Below are positions 25,844 to 34,819 of a stretch of DNA of 64,000 nucleotides, piece after piece. The notes under the pieces are model-generated. The model saw only the letters and a program-made list of their open reading frames with translations, made no database searches and was not told the origin of the DNA. Every line of letters starts with the position of its first letter. The stretch's first letter is position 1. Location of the stretch: NCBI RefSeq assembly GCF_050268245.1, contig NZ_JBNNGK010000006.1, forward strand, positions 62,001 through 126,000, in the 5' to 3' direction. The position numbers and the translations under genes are program-made. This DNA comes from JBNNGK01 sp050268245. Its GTDB lineage: Bacteria; Pseudomonadota; Gammaproteobacteria; Enterobacterales; Enterobacteriaceae.

Positions 25844-26263
25844 GTGAGATTGGCGGTTGTGAATGAAAAGCGCGTAGAGGCTCAACCAAAGCTCAAGGGA
25901 ACCTGCCCGAGCTGTGGTGGCGGCATGGTCGCCAAGTGTAGGACGTCAAAGTCTGGCACTGGTCACTTAAGCCCCCCCCTATGCAACCCTTGGTGGAAAA
26001 GTGAAGCCAAGTGGCACCGCTACTGGAAGAACAAGTTTCCCCTCGAATGGCAGGAAATCGCGGCATTTGATCCAGCCACGGGCGAAAAGCACATCGCCCA
26101 CGTCAAGACACCGTACGGTCTCGTGGTTGAGTTTTAGCATTAGCCGATCACTCCCGCTGAGATTCAAGCGCGACGTCCGGTCATTTGGGAAGTTGCACAA
26201 ACGAATGGCAGGTTCCGGGACCACTTTGCCCCCCTCCCGAACGACCACTATCGGTGCACATAG
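25844..26263 (+). pseudogene. Broken CoiA-like competence/nuclease-family gene
   Basis: In one frame the sequence reads VVNEKRVEAQPKLKGTCPSCGG, PWWKSEAKWHRYWKNKF, WQEIAAFDPATGEKHIAHVKT and YGLVVEF, then TAG CAT TAG (26135-26143), then PITPAEIQA. CoiA-like proteins have KTPxGxVIEFQHS here, so the two TAGs replace the Gln and Ser codons. The family motif KVWHW is present at 25948-25962 but in another frame, next to a run of eight C, so compensating indels are also likely. The start is uncertain (GTG at 25844). Divergent from the nuclease/helicase operon and possibly once part of the same defence cargo. Confidence 0.65.
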
Positions 26264-26382
26264 CTGCCGGTCAGTTTCGCATCGTACAAATTGTAGGTTC
26301 TCAAAGTAGTTGCCCTTCGAAGCGCCACTGGCGAAGGACTGACCTTGGTCGACAGCCGACGCCGCGTAACCATCAGCTATTT

Positions 26383-26571
26383 CTACGTCTCAGATCCGAG
26401 TTGTAGCGTATCCCCGACGTCCCCGCCACGCAGGGCCTTTCGGCTAGTAAGCGCTATACGGCGAGGAAACTCCCCTCGCAGCTCAAGGTTATAAATAGTC
26501 CGGGCTGACAATGGGATCATCTTCAGAAGTGTTTTCCTATTAATGAGTGTGCTATGTGCCTTTGTTTGCAT
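26383..26571 (-). pseudogene. AlpA-like excisionase/regulator, 3' truncated
   Basis: From the ATG at 26571 (GGAGG upstream) the product begins MQTKAHSTLINRKTLLKMIP and continues LSARTIYNLELRGEFPRR, the AlpA winged helix-turn-helix of P4-like elements, normally followed by a segment of the RxVxWxxxEVxxW kind. That segment is missing: after LTSRKA the frame runs into unrelated GC-rich sequence (RGGDVGDTLQLGSET). The break at about 26430-26445 coincides with the composition change, so the defence cargo probably joined the element here. Confidence 0.7.
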
Positions 26572-26657
26572 CTGCCTTCCTCCAGTTTCCAATCAGACCT
26601 AAACAATGCCAGGTATTACCACTTGCTAAAATCTATCCATTGGCTAAAATGGTTGAC

Positions 26658-27620
26658 ATGAAAATTACAACTTGAGAAGGCTGTGACTTCACCTTCGCAG
26701 CAGCAATCAAAGCATTTTTAGAACGCAGCTCTCCGTATTCCATATCTTCACGGAGGTATCCCATACTGCGGCTGATACAGGAAGTAGTTGACCCTGCAGT
26801 AGCTATTTATATAAATTCCTTGCCAGCAAGCCATAAGGACTATATTCCCGGTGAAGAAATAGGATTTAGTGAACTAATCAAAAAAGTGGGCTTTGATGTT
26901 ATGATCCGTTCACAACGACACCTGTTGCGCCATTTCGTCCTGACAAAAGATAGCCAAAATTCACTTGATAAATGTTTTATTGCTACGGCCGAGTCTCTTA
27001 TTGAATTAGTTAATGAATGCGGTTCCAAGCGGCCGAAGAAATCATCATCTGTAACAGGGGTGACTTTAAATTCACAGCGTAAACTTGGATTTTGCGAGTT
27101 CTGTGGCAACCAAACAGAATCCTCTTTATTTATCAGAGAAATATCATAATATATTTCTAACGATAATGAACTCCCTGATCATAAAAAACTTGTACTTAAC
27201 CATCGATATTGTTCTAACCATAGACCCAGACTGACCAATGGCCAATGGAATCCCCATTACAGACAAGGAAAAAGATCCCTAGAACAATTTAATCAAGAAC
27301 TAATAAGACTGAGAAGGCAATGCGCTAAACCAAGAAAAGCTAACGCTAACTCCGGGGATAAATTAATTGATAATTATTTTTTACAGTAGATGCAAGGTCA
27401 AACCTTAACCCCTGTAGATATAGGTGAGCTGAGAAATATTGCACGACGCATGACTGACTCTAAGCTCTCTGATACCAAGAAAAAAATACTTTCATTAAAA
27501 CATCAAGGATTTAATCAATCTGAGATTGCACAAATATTAACAAGAAATTATCGCTTACCAATGACACATCAGGCTGTGTCCAAGGCCGTAGCATCAGTGC
27601 GAAAAGAATTCTATATTTAA
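26658..27620 (+). pseudogene. HTH-type regulator gene with three in-frame stops
   Basis: One continuous reading frame of 320 codons interrupted by TGA (26673-26675), TAA (27147-27149) and TAG (27387-27389). Across the stops the protein makes sense: FTFAAAIKAFLERSS, GEEIGFSELIKKVGFDV, a zinc-finger-like CEFCGN ... HRYCSNHRPR crossing the TAA, QGKRSLEQFNQELIRLRRQC, and after the TAG a C-terminal helix-turn-helix SLKHQGFNQSEIAQIL ... MTHQAVSKAVASV. I recall similar undescribed regulators in enterobacterial islands. The last part alone (27390-27620, 76 codons) could still be translated. Otherwise inactive. Confidence 0.7.
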
Positions 27621-27812
27621 ATTAAATATTTTCATTTAAATATAACTATCAAGAAATTGTATTACAAATTCAGTGTATTCTAACCCTGATAATTATAACG
27701 AGATAAAAATCAAGGTACACAGCCAGTCAAAAAAAATCATATACGACCGTAAAACCCATGGTGATTCATTGTTTAAAATGTAAAGGCTGGCCTCCTGTCC
27801 AGCGAGAAAGCA
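27621..27812. other. AT-rich non-coding gap
   Basis: 192 bases between convergent genes in the element; no gene seen. Confidence 0.4.
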
Positions 27813-28442
27813 TTACACTACGCTCTGCTCACTGTTGAATTTTTCCAGATAAGCCTCCATTTCTCGAGTCCATGCGGGAAAGGGCATCGAGGTCATCATT
27901 AGCCACGGAAACCATAAAACAACCATGTAAAGCATCAGTAGGGGAGCAATCATTTCGGCTGGTGCATGACGAATTAAATACACAATAAATGCTACCAGTA
28001 AGGCAGTGTTTGCAATCTGCCCCACTAAGAAAAGACTCCAGCAGATACTATGCCCTTTCCTATTGAACACTATCTGCCCGTCTCGTTCTTTCAGCCAGTT
28101 ACGCCACGGCTTGAGATAAGCAGCCCGCAGCCCATAGCGATCGCACAGTATGACGGCCAAATCCTGTAAGCGGTAGTGATATAGACCTGTGAGTCGGTAT
28201 AGACTACGCTGGCGAAGCTCACGCTTTGCCAACCTGACAGCATTTTTATTCAGATAGGGCTGCGTCAGCATTTGTTCTAGTCGGCGCTTCCTGAAATTCA
28301 GTAGTCCACGAAAGACACTACCGGATTCAGCATTAATAACTCTGTGGCGAACCACACCAAGTACAATATAAACAAGCAGCAGCAGCCAACCGATCTTAGG
28401 GTATTGATCCATCCACTGTATAATTGCAGACAACTCAGGCAT
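27813..28442 (-). CDS. Membrane protein of unknown function
   Basis: 209 residues, not recognised. One hydrophobic segment near the N-terminus (WLLLLVYIVLGVV, about 18-31), a basic helical middle (RKRRLEQML, RLAKRELRQRSLYRLTGLY, about 50-90) and two or three hydrophobic segments from about 134 to 185 (SLFLVGQIANTALLVAFIVYL, MIAPLLMLYMVVLWFPWLMM). The C-terminus is acidic and amphipathic (EMEAYLEKFNSE). It is the first intact gene next to the integrase, where elements often carry cargo or exclusion functions; no function is proposed. Confidence 0.7.
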   Translation of the reverse strand: MPELSAIIQWMDQYPKIGWLLLLVYIVLGVVRHRVINAESGSVFRGLLNFRKRRLEQMLTQPYLNKNAVRLAKRELRQRSLYRLTGLYHYRLQDLAVILCDRYGLRAAYLKPWRNWLKERDGQIVFNRKGHSICWSLFLVGQIANTALLVAFIVYLIRHAPAEMIAPLLMLYMVVLWFPWLMMTSMPFPAWTREMEAYLEKFNSEQSVV

Positions 28443-28565
28443 TCTTGCTTTTCCTTCTTTTTATGTAATCGCATCAACAATCGGTAAATGTGTCATAAAT
28501 TTTAGCGGCTAAAATTTTCCTTCCGGTGCAGAATAGGAAAGTTCACTTAATCAATTGTTTATCAA
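28443..28565. other. Short gap between membrane protein and integrase genes
   Basis: 123 bases, AT-rich, presumably the promoter of the membrane protein gene. Nothing else seen. Confidence 0.35.
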
Positions 28566-29755
28566 TTACTTACCTAACCATTCATCAATCATATTCGCCC
28601 AATCTTGCAGCATCTCTGACCTCTGCTCGCGGTACTCGGCCTTATTATAATCAGCCCGTACTCCTTTTTGTTCATGCGTAAGACACTTCTCAATCCAGTC
28701 AGTATTGTACCCAGCTTCATGCAATAAGGTGCTAGCTGTACGCCGTAAATCATGGGGACCAAACTTGGGCAATGACTGCCCTTCTTTCTGTGCTAGGCGA
28801 TACGTCAGTGTCAAAACCCTGTTTAAAGTAGCGCTACTCATTGGCGCATCGGAATCGTAGCGCGAAGGAAGGATAAAATCAGAGCTACCGGCAAAGGTTT
28901 TGAGAGCAATCATAATATCCATTGCCTGTCTGGAAAGAAAAACCAAATGTGGATTACGTCGTTTCATCCTCTCCTTCGGTATCGTCCATAATGCTTCACT
29001 AAAATTGATCTCGTTCCAGGTCGCGTTAGTCAGCTCACTTTTACGTACCATCGTTAACAGCAAAAGTTTAACCGCTGCTCTGATTGATGGCGTCGTTCCT
29101 ACCCGTTCCATATACCGATACATCAGACCGATTTCAACTGGCGTCAATACCCTGTCACGAGACTCAAATTTCGCTATGCTTGCAGGCCGTACCAGATCGG
29201 CTGGATTCTCCACCTTCTGACCGCGCTCAATAGCCCAGCGATAGACTTGCAATACAATCTCTCTGGCGTGTACAGCTGTCGCCGGTGCCCCTCTCTCTAC
29301 AATGTTATCGGTTAATGCGCGTAAGTCTTCATGTGTAATCTCACTCAGTTTCTGCTGGGCAAGTTTTGACTTCAACTCCCTTTGATATACCGAACGCCGC
29401 ATATCACGCGTCGATTCAGCCATTTGATAACCGCGTAACCATTTCTCAGCCCACGCACCAAAAGTCTCCGCATCTTTGATACGCGCTTTATCTCTGGCTT
29501 TTTCCCTCGCAGGCGACTTCCACCGGCAACCATTTTTTTAGCTTCATTGAGCCGTTCACGTGCTTCTGCAAGCGTGATCCCTCCCACACCATAGCGGCCA
29601 AAAGTAACGGTCTCCTGTCTTCCGTTTATTGAATAGTTATAACGAAATGAGATCGTTCCAGCCGGAGTGACCGCAACATACAGACCATCACGGTCATTAA
29701 CTTTATAGAGTTTCTCCTTCGGCTTAAGATGGCGCAGCCTGGTGTCAGTCAACAT
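28566..29755 (-). pseudogene. P4-type tyrosine integrase, frameshifted
   Basis: Would insert and excise the element at guaA. The N-terminal frame (29755 to about 29520) opens MLTDTRLRHLKPKEKLYKV, the DUF4102 arm-binding domain; the C-terminal frame holds the catalytic core with Arg (TMVRKSELTNATW), HDLRRTASTLLHEAG and the Tyr region (CLTHEQKGVRADYNKAEY). Adding one base at about 29520 (MVAGG then AAG TCG CCT) joins them into one protein of about 396 residues reading KSPAREKARDKARI. So a single-base deletion breaks it. It may be recent, or a sequencing error. Next to the attachment site. Confidence 0.85.
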
Positions 29756-29883
29756 GGATTAATGTTTTCCTTCTTCAATTAATACCATGTTGTAAAAAGC
29801 TCAGATAAATGATTTAACTATCTGTTTTTAATTGAGTTACACAAAACAAATACCATAACTCAACCGGAATTTATCACATGGTA

Positions 29884-30016
29884 CTTTTTCAAACCTGAAT
29901 TCGTAACCAGAGAGTACCATCAAAAATTTCATTGAAAAAAAAGTGCTTCCCGTTGCTAACAGCTGCCAGAAAGTGCCAGATACAAAAACAAAAAAGCCCG
30001 CAGTTACGCGGACTTA
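29884..30016. repeat. Right flank repeat of the guaA element, with guaA terminator
   Basis: Direct repeat of 20970-21100; 94 identical bases at 29918-30011. For minus-strand transcripts it forms a terminator (stem 29994-30001 with 30008-30015, one G-U pair, then TTTTTTGTTTTT). It lies inside the element, so the element brings its own guaA terminator. Bases 29756-29883 before it are AT-rich and show no gene; they should include the integrase promoter. Confidence 0.85.
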
Positions 30017-30062
30017 AGTATGATTTAGTGCCTGTTAATGCCGGACCTTTCTTAAAGGAGCA

Positions 30063-31640
30063 TCATTCCCACTCAATCGTCGCTGGCGGCTTACCGCTGA
30101 TGTCATAAACGACACGGGAAATACCGTCGACTTCATTGATAATGCGGTTAGAGACCCGGCCGAGGAACTCATAAGGCAGGTGCGCCCAGTGCGCGGTCAT
30201 GAAATCGATGGTTTCTACCGCACGCAGTGAGACCACCCAGTCGTATTTGCGGCCATCGCCCATCACCCCGACGGAACGTACCGGCAGGAATACGGTAAAT
30301 GCTTGGCTGACTTTGTTGTACAAATCGGCTTTGTGCAGTTCTTCGATGAAGATCGCGTCGGCACGGCGCAACAGGTCACAGTACTCTTTCTTTACTTCAC
30401 CCAATACGCGCACGCCCAAACCTGGCCCTGGGAACGGGTGACGATAAAGCATGTCGTACGGCAGACCCAGCTCTAAGCCGATTTTGCGCACTTCATCTTT
30501 GAACAACTCTTTCAGTGGTTCAACCAGCCCCAGTTTCATCTCTTTCGGCAAGCCACCCACGTTGTGGTGCGATTTGATCACGTGCGCTTTGCCGGTAGCC
30601 GAAGCGGCAGACTCAATCACGTCAGGGTAAATGGTACCTTGCGCCAGCCATTTAACTTCGCTTTGCTTGCAGGCCTCTTCGTCAAACACTTCAACAAACA
30701 CGCGGCCGATGGTTTTACGCTTCGCTTCTGGCTCATCGATGCCAGCCAACGCGCTCAGGAAGCGTTCCTCAGCAGGCACGTGAACGATGTTCAGCCCGAA
30801 ATGGTCGCCAAACATTTCCAGTACCTGATCGGCTTCATTCAGGCGCAGCAAGCCATTGTCAACGAAGACGCAGGTCAAACGCTTGCCGATCGCACGGTGC
30901 AACAGCATCGCAGTAACAGACGAATCCACACCGCCAGACAACCCGAGGATCACGTGATCTTCCCCAACTTGCTCACGAATACGCTCAACCGCATCTTCGA
31001 TAATGGTTGCCGGTGTCCACAGCGCTTCACAGCCGCAGATGTCCAGTACGAAGCGCTCCAACATGCGCTGCCCTTGGCGGGTATGCGTCACTTCGGGGTG
31101 GAACTGCACGCCGTAAAAGCGCTTTTCTTCGTTGGCCATAATGGCAAACGGGCAGGTATCGGTGCTGGCAACGGTCGCAAAGCCCGCTGGAATGGCAGTG
31201 ACTTTATCGCCGTGGCTCATCCATACATCCAGCAGCGGTTTACCTGCTGGGCTGATGGCATCTTCAATATCGCGAATCAACGCACTTTCGGTGGTGACTT
31301 CAACCTGCGCGTAACCGAATTCGCGCTCGGTAGAGCCCTGAACGTGGCCGCCCAGTTGCATCGCCATAGTTTGCATGCCGTAGCAGACGCCCAGTACCGG
31401 TACGCCAGCGCTGAACACATATTCAGGGGCGCGTGGGCTGTTCTGTTCGGTGGTGCTTTCCGGGCCACCGGAAAGGATAATGCCGCTTGGATTAAATTCG
31501 CGGATCTGCTCTTCGGTCACATCCCAGGCCCACAACTCGCAGTAAACGCCGATTTCACGTACGCGTCGAGCAACCAGTTGGGTGTACTGCGAACCGAAGT
31601 CCAAAATAAGAATGCGATGCTTATGGATATTTTGTGTCAT
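30063..31640 (-). CDS. guaA: GMP synthase (glutamine-hydrolysing)
   Basis: Last step of GMP synthesis: XMP + glutamine + ATP to GMP. 525 residues from the ATG at 31640 (the longer frame to 31694 adds 18 non-family residues), the same as E. coli. The amidotransferase domain has Cys in GVCYGMQTMAM (about 86) and His/Glu in GVQFHPEVTHT (about 181). The ATP-pyrophosphatase loop GLSGGVDSS follows at about 234, and the C-terminus ends IEWE. The last 18 bases are the attachment site of the element downstream, and the coding end is intact. It follows guaB by 137 bases. Confidence 0.98.
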   Translation of the reverse strand: MTQNIHKHRILILDFGSQYTQLVARRVREIGVYCELWAWDVTEEQIREFNPSGIILSGGPESTTEQNSPRAPEYVFSAGVPVLGVCYGMQTMAMQLGGHVQGSTEREFGYAQVEVTTESALIRDIEDAISPAGKPLLDVWMSHGDKVTAIPAGFATVASTDTCPFAIMANEEKRFYGVQFHPEVTHTRQGQRMLERFVLDICGCEALWTPATIIEDAVERIREQVGEDHVILGLSGGVDSSVTAMLLHRAIGKRLTCVFVDNGLLRLNEADQVLEMFGDHFGLNIVHVPAEERFLSALAGIDEPEAKRKTIGRVFVEVFDEEACKQSEVKWLAQGTIYPDVIESAASATGKAHVIKSHHNVGGLPKEMKLGLVEPLKELFKDEVRKIGLELGLPYDMLYRHPFPGPGLGVRVLGEVKKEYCDLLRRADAIFIEELHKADLYNKVSQAFTVFLPVRSVGVMGDGRKYDWVVSLRAVETIDFMTAHWAHLPYEFLGRVSNRIINEVDGISRVVYDISGKPPATIEWE

Positions 31641-31748
31641 GTGTGGCGAATTCCAGCAACAGAGAAAAAGTAAAAGTGAATTCGACAGGGTCAATCCCGT
31701 CAGTACGGCTTAGCACAGCTAACATCACGTCACTGCGCCGTAAGCCGT

Positions 31749-31772
31749 GAACGGCGGCACAGGCCGCCGTTC
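31749..31772 (-). terminator. Hairpin between guaB and guaA
   Basis: Perfect 10 bp GC-rich stem (GAACGGCGGC / GCCGCCGTTC, loop of 4) six bases after the guaB stop. There is no T-run, so it probably stabilises or partially attenuates the guaBA transcript. Confidence 0.55.
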
Positions 31773-31777
31773 TGGAA

Positions 31778-33241
31778 TCAACCCATGCGGTAGTTTGGTG
31801 ACTCTTTAGTAATGGTCACGTCATGCACATGGCTTTCTTGAATGCCAGCACCGCTGATACGCACAAACTCGGCTTTGGTGCGCAATTCGTCGATCGTGCC
31901 GCAGCCGGTCAGCCCCATGCAAGAACGCAGGCCGCCCATTTGCTGGTGAACGATGGCTTTCAACATGCCTTTGTAAGCCACGCGGCCTTCGATCCCTTCT
32001 GGCACCAGCTTGTCTGCGGCGTTATCGGTCTGGAAGTAACGATCCGAAGAGCCTTTTGACATCGCGCCCAATGAGCCCATACCACGGTATGATTTGAACG
32101 AACGGCCTTGATACAGTTCGATCTCACCAGGGGACTCTTCGGTACCCGCTAGCATGGAACCTACCATGACGCAGGATGCGCCCGCCGCAATGGCTTTCGC
32201 GATATCACCGGAGAAACGGATGCCACCATCGGCGATAACCGGGATGCCGGTGCCAGCCAGCGCGTCGACGGCGTCGGCAATAGCGGTAATCTGTGGAACA
32301 CCGACACCGGTAACGATGCGGGTGGTACAGATGGAGCCAGGACCGATGCCTACTTTCACCGCGCTCACACCGGCTTCCGCCAGTGCCTTGGCACCCGCAG
32401 CCGTCGCGACGTTACCGCCAACGATTTGCAGCTCGGGGTATTTGGCGCGCGTTTCACGGATACGTTGCAAGACGCCTTCGGAATGGCCGTGGGAGGAATC
32501 AATCAGCAGCACGTCAACGCCAGCGGCAACCAGCGCGTCGATACGCTCTTCGTTACCTGCACCGGCACCGACGGCAGCACCAACGCGCAAACGGCCATGC
32601 TCATCTTTACAGGCGTTAGGTTTCCGCTCGGCTTTTTGGAAGTCTTTGACGGTGATCATGCCCAACAGGTGGAAACTGTCGTCAACCACCAGCGCTTTCT
32701 CGACGCGTTTTTCGTGCATTTTTTGCAGCACGACTTCACGCGCTTCACCTTCTTTGACCGTCACCAAACGTTCTTTCGGCGTCATCACCGCAGTGACCGG
32801 TTGGTTGAGATCGGTAACGAAGCGTACGTCACGGCCGGTAATGATGCCGACCAGTTCGTTTTCTTCCGTGACTACCGGATAGCCGGCAAAGCCGTTACGT
32901 GCGGTCAGTTCTTTCACTTCTTTCAGCGTGGTGGCTGGGGTGACAGTTTGCGGGTCAGTGACTACGCCGCTTTCATGTTTCTTCACGCGGCTGACTTCTT
33001 CAGCCTGACGCTCAATGGACATGTTTTTGTGAATGAAGCCAAGGCCGCCTTCCTGCGCCAGCGCAATAGCCAGGCCGGATTCGGTTACGGTATCCATTGC
33101 TGCAGACAGCATGGGGATATTCAGGCGGATAGTTTTGGTCAGTTGAGTCCCTAATTCTGCGGTGTTCGGCAGAACGGTAGAGTGGGCTGGAACCAGGAGA
33201 ACGTCGTCAAACGTCAGAGCTTCTTTAGCGATACGTAGCAT
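31778..33241 (-). CDS. guaB: Inosine-5'-monophosphate dehydrogenase
   Basis: NAD-dependent oxidation of IMP to XMP, the committed step to guanine nucleotides. 487 residues from the ATG at 33241 (MLRIAKEALTFDDVLLVPAHS); the frame extends upstream but those residues are not part of the family. A pair of CBS domains interrupts the barrel at about 93-205 (GYPVVTEENELVGIITGRD; KALVVDDSFHLLGMITVKD). The catalytic Cys loop is GPGSICTTRI (about 300-309). Upstream of guaA on the same strand; divergent from xseA. Confidence 0.98.
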   Translation of the reverse strand: MLRIAKEALTFDDVLLVPAHSTVLPNTAELGTQLTKTIRLNIPMLSAAMDTVTESGLAIALAQEGGLGFIHKNMSIERQAEEVSRVKKHESGVVTDPQTVTPATTLKEVKELTARNGFAGYPVVTEENELVGIITGRDVRFVTDLNQPVTAVMTPKERLVTVKEGEAREVVLQKMHEKRVEKALVVDDSFHLLGMITVKDFQKAERKPNACKDEHGRLRVGAAVGAGAGNEERIDALVAAGVDVLLIDSSHGHSEGVLQRIRETRAKYPELQIVGGNVATAAGAKALAEAGVSAVKVGIGPGSICTTRIVTGVGVPQITAIADAVDALAGTGIPVIADGGIRFSGDIAKAIAAGASCVMVGSMLAGTEESPGEIELYQGRSFKSYRGMGSLGAMSKGSSDRYFQTDNAADKLVPEGIEGRVAYKGMLKAIVHQQMGGLRSCMGLTGCGTIDELRTKAEFVRISGAGIQESHVHDVTITKESPNYRMG

Positions 33242-33410
33242 GGGCAATATCTCACCAAGGTGGATGCGGAAAAGATAAAATATTGCCGCGGCATTATACA
33301 GAGCGTAATCGGTTGCCTCCAGCACTTTCTTACAAAAACTCTTGATTACCTCTATTAGCCATGTAGTATCGACGGATTAAGTGGTTGTTTTGGAATTTGA
33401 TCTGGGTCAC

Positions 33411-34787
33411 ATGTCGCTACCTACCTCTCCCCCCATTTTTACCGTAAGCCGCCTAAATCAGACGGTTCGACAGCTGCTGGAAATGGAAATGGGGCAGATC
33501 TGGCTCTCTGCCGAGGTCTCAAATTTCTCCCAACCGGCTTCCGGCCACTGGTATTTCACCTTAAAGGACGATCGCGCACAGGTTCGTTGTGCGATGTTCC
33601 GCAATAGTAATCGTCGCACCACCTTCCGCCCGCAAAACGGTCAGCAGGTATTAGTACGCGCCAGTATTACACTGTATGAGCCACGCGGTGATTACCAACT
33701 GATTGCCGAAAGCATGCAACCTGCCGGTGATGGCTTGCTGCAACAACAGTTCGAGCAGCTTAAACAACGTCTAGCTGCCGAGGGGCTGTTCGAGCAACAC
33801 AATAAACAACCGCTGCCGGCTCCGGCTAAACGGGTCGGTGTGATCACCTCCGCCAGCGGAGCCGCATTGCACGATATCCTGCAGGTATTACAGCGGCGCG
33901 ATCCCTCGCTGCCAGTGGTTATCTATCCCACCGCCGTTCAGGGCAGTGAAGCACCGTTGCAAATCGTTCGGGCGATTGAAATCGCGAACCGCCGTGATGA
34001 GTGCGACGTCTTGATTGTTGGCCGTGGCGGCGGCTCGCTGGAAGACCTGTGGAGCTTCAACGACGAACGCGTCGCGCGCGCTATTTTTGCCAGCCGTATC
34101 CCTATCGTCAGCGCCGTCGGTCATGAAACCGACGTCACCATCGCCGATTTTACCGCAGATTTGCGTGCGCCCACCCCTTCTGCCGCCGCCGAGCTGGTCA
34201 GCCGTAACCAACTGGAGTTACTGCGCCAATTGCAATCGCAGCAACAACGGCTGGAAATGGCGATGGATTATTATCTGGCGCAGCGCCAACAGCAGTTCAG
34301 CCGGTTACATCATCGCTTGCAACAGCAACACCCGCACCTGCGTCTGGCGCGGCAACAAACGCGTTTGTTCAAACTGCGGCGCCGTTTGGAAGAAGGCATG
34401 CAATATCAATTGCGGCTCTCTTCACGCCGCAGTGAACGCACTCAACAACGGCTGGCACAGGTACAACCGTTAGGCCGTATCCATCGTTATCAACAACGCA
34501 TTCAACAGCAGCAATACCGCTTACAGCAAGGGCTAGAGCGCCAGCTCAATGCGTATCGCCAGCGGTTTGGCGTCGCCTGTAGCCAATTGGAAGCGGTCAG
34601 CCCTCTAGCCACGCTGGCTCGCGGTTATAGCGTTACGCAAACCCCGTGCGGTGATGTGCTAAAAACCACGCAGCAGGCGCAGGTGGGTGAATTACTGAAA
34701 ACCCGCTTGCAAGACGGCTGGGTAGAAAGCGAAGTAAAAACCATCACCAAAGCGAAAAAGACGCGTAAGAAACCTACGGCCAAGTAG
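33411..34787 (+). CDS. xseA: Exodeoxyribonuclease VII large subunit
   Basis: With XseB degrades single-stranded DNA to short oligonucleotides. 458 residues from the ATG at 33411 (MSLPTSPPIFTVSRLNQTV); a GTG at 33381 would add 10. It has an N-terminal OB fold with PASGHWYFTLKDDRAQVRCAMF (begins about 38; split), the catalytic region VGVITSASGAALHDI (about 138-152), VGRGGGSLEDLWSFND (about 203) and SAVGHETDVTI, followed by a long Gln/Arg-rich coiled coil (about 275-395) and LATLARGYSVT near the end. Divergent from guaB. Confidence 0.96.
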   Translation: MSLPTSPPIFTVSRLNQTVRQLLEMEMGQIWLSAEVSNFSQPASGHWYFTLKDDRAQVRCAMFRNSNRRTTFRPQNGQQVLVRASITLYEPRGDYQLIAESMQPAGDGLLQQQFEQLKQRLAAEGLFEQHNKQPLPAPAKRVGVITSASGAALHDILQVLQRRDPSLPVVIYPTAVQGSEAPLQIVRAIEIANRRDECDVLIVGRGGGSLEDLWSFNDERVARAIFASRIPIVSAVGHETDVTIADFTADLRAPTPSAAAELVSRNQLELLRQLQSQQQRLEMAMDYYLAQRQQQFSRLHHRLQQQHPHLRLARQQTRLFKLRRRLEEGMQYQLRLSSRRSERTQQRLAQVQPLGRIHRYQQRIQQQQYRLQQGLERQLNAYRQRFGVACSQLEAVSPLATLARGYSVTQTPCGDVLKTTQQAQVGELLKTRLQDGWVESEVKTITKAKKTRKKPTAK

Positions 34788-34793
34788 GCAGGT

Positions 34794-34812
34794 GGGTGCG
34801 TTTACCGCACCC
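34794..34812. terminator. Hairpin between convergent xseA and GH31 gene
   Basis: GGGTGCG / CGCACCC stem with a 5-base loop, seven bases after the xseA stop and just before the end of the glycosidase gene. Usable in both directions; no strong T-run. Confidence 0.45.
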
Positions 34813-34819
34813 AGCGTGA

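Larger units (their letters stand above)
21147..30062. mobile_element. Decaying integrative element at the guaA 3' end
   Basis: 8.9 kb segment between the displaced guaA end (21147-21164) and the intact guaA (30063). A P4-type integrase gene lies next to guaA with its start facing it, the usual arrangement. Contents from guaA outward: integrase (frameshifted), unknown membrane protein, HTH gene with three stops, truncated AlpA-like gene, broken CoiA-like gene and an OLD nuclease/UvrD helicase operon. The backbone (26450-29750) is AT-rich, while the cargo (21200-26430) is visibly GC-richer, so the element is a mosaic. With its integrase broken it is probably fixed. Confidence 0.8.

Noticed and set aside
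25844..27620. Stop-codon recoding as an explanation for in-frame stops
   Set aside because: Two neighbouring genes carry different stops, and one also has frameshifts; all intact genes around use the three stops normally. Decay is the simpler reading.
27390..27620. Independent 76-residue HTH gene
   Set aside because: It is in frame with the upstream zinc-finger part across a TAG and continues the same protein; annotated as part of the pseudogene, though residual translation is possible.
30564..31673. 369-codon plus-strand frame opposite guaA
   Set aside because: Antisense shadow of a fully conserved gene; no family resemblance.
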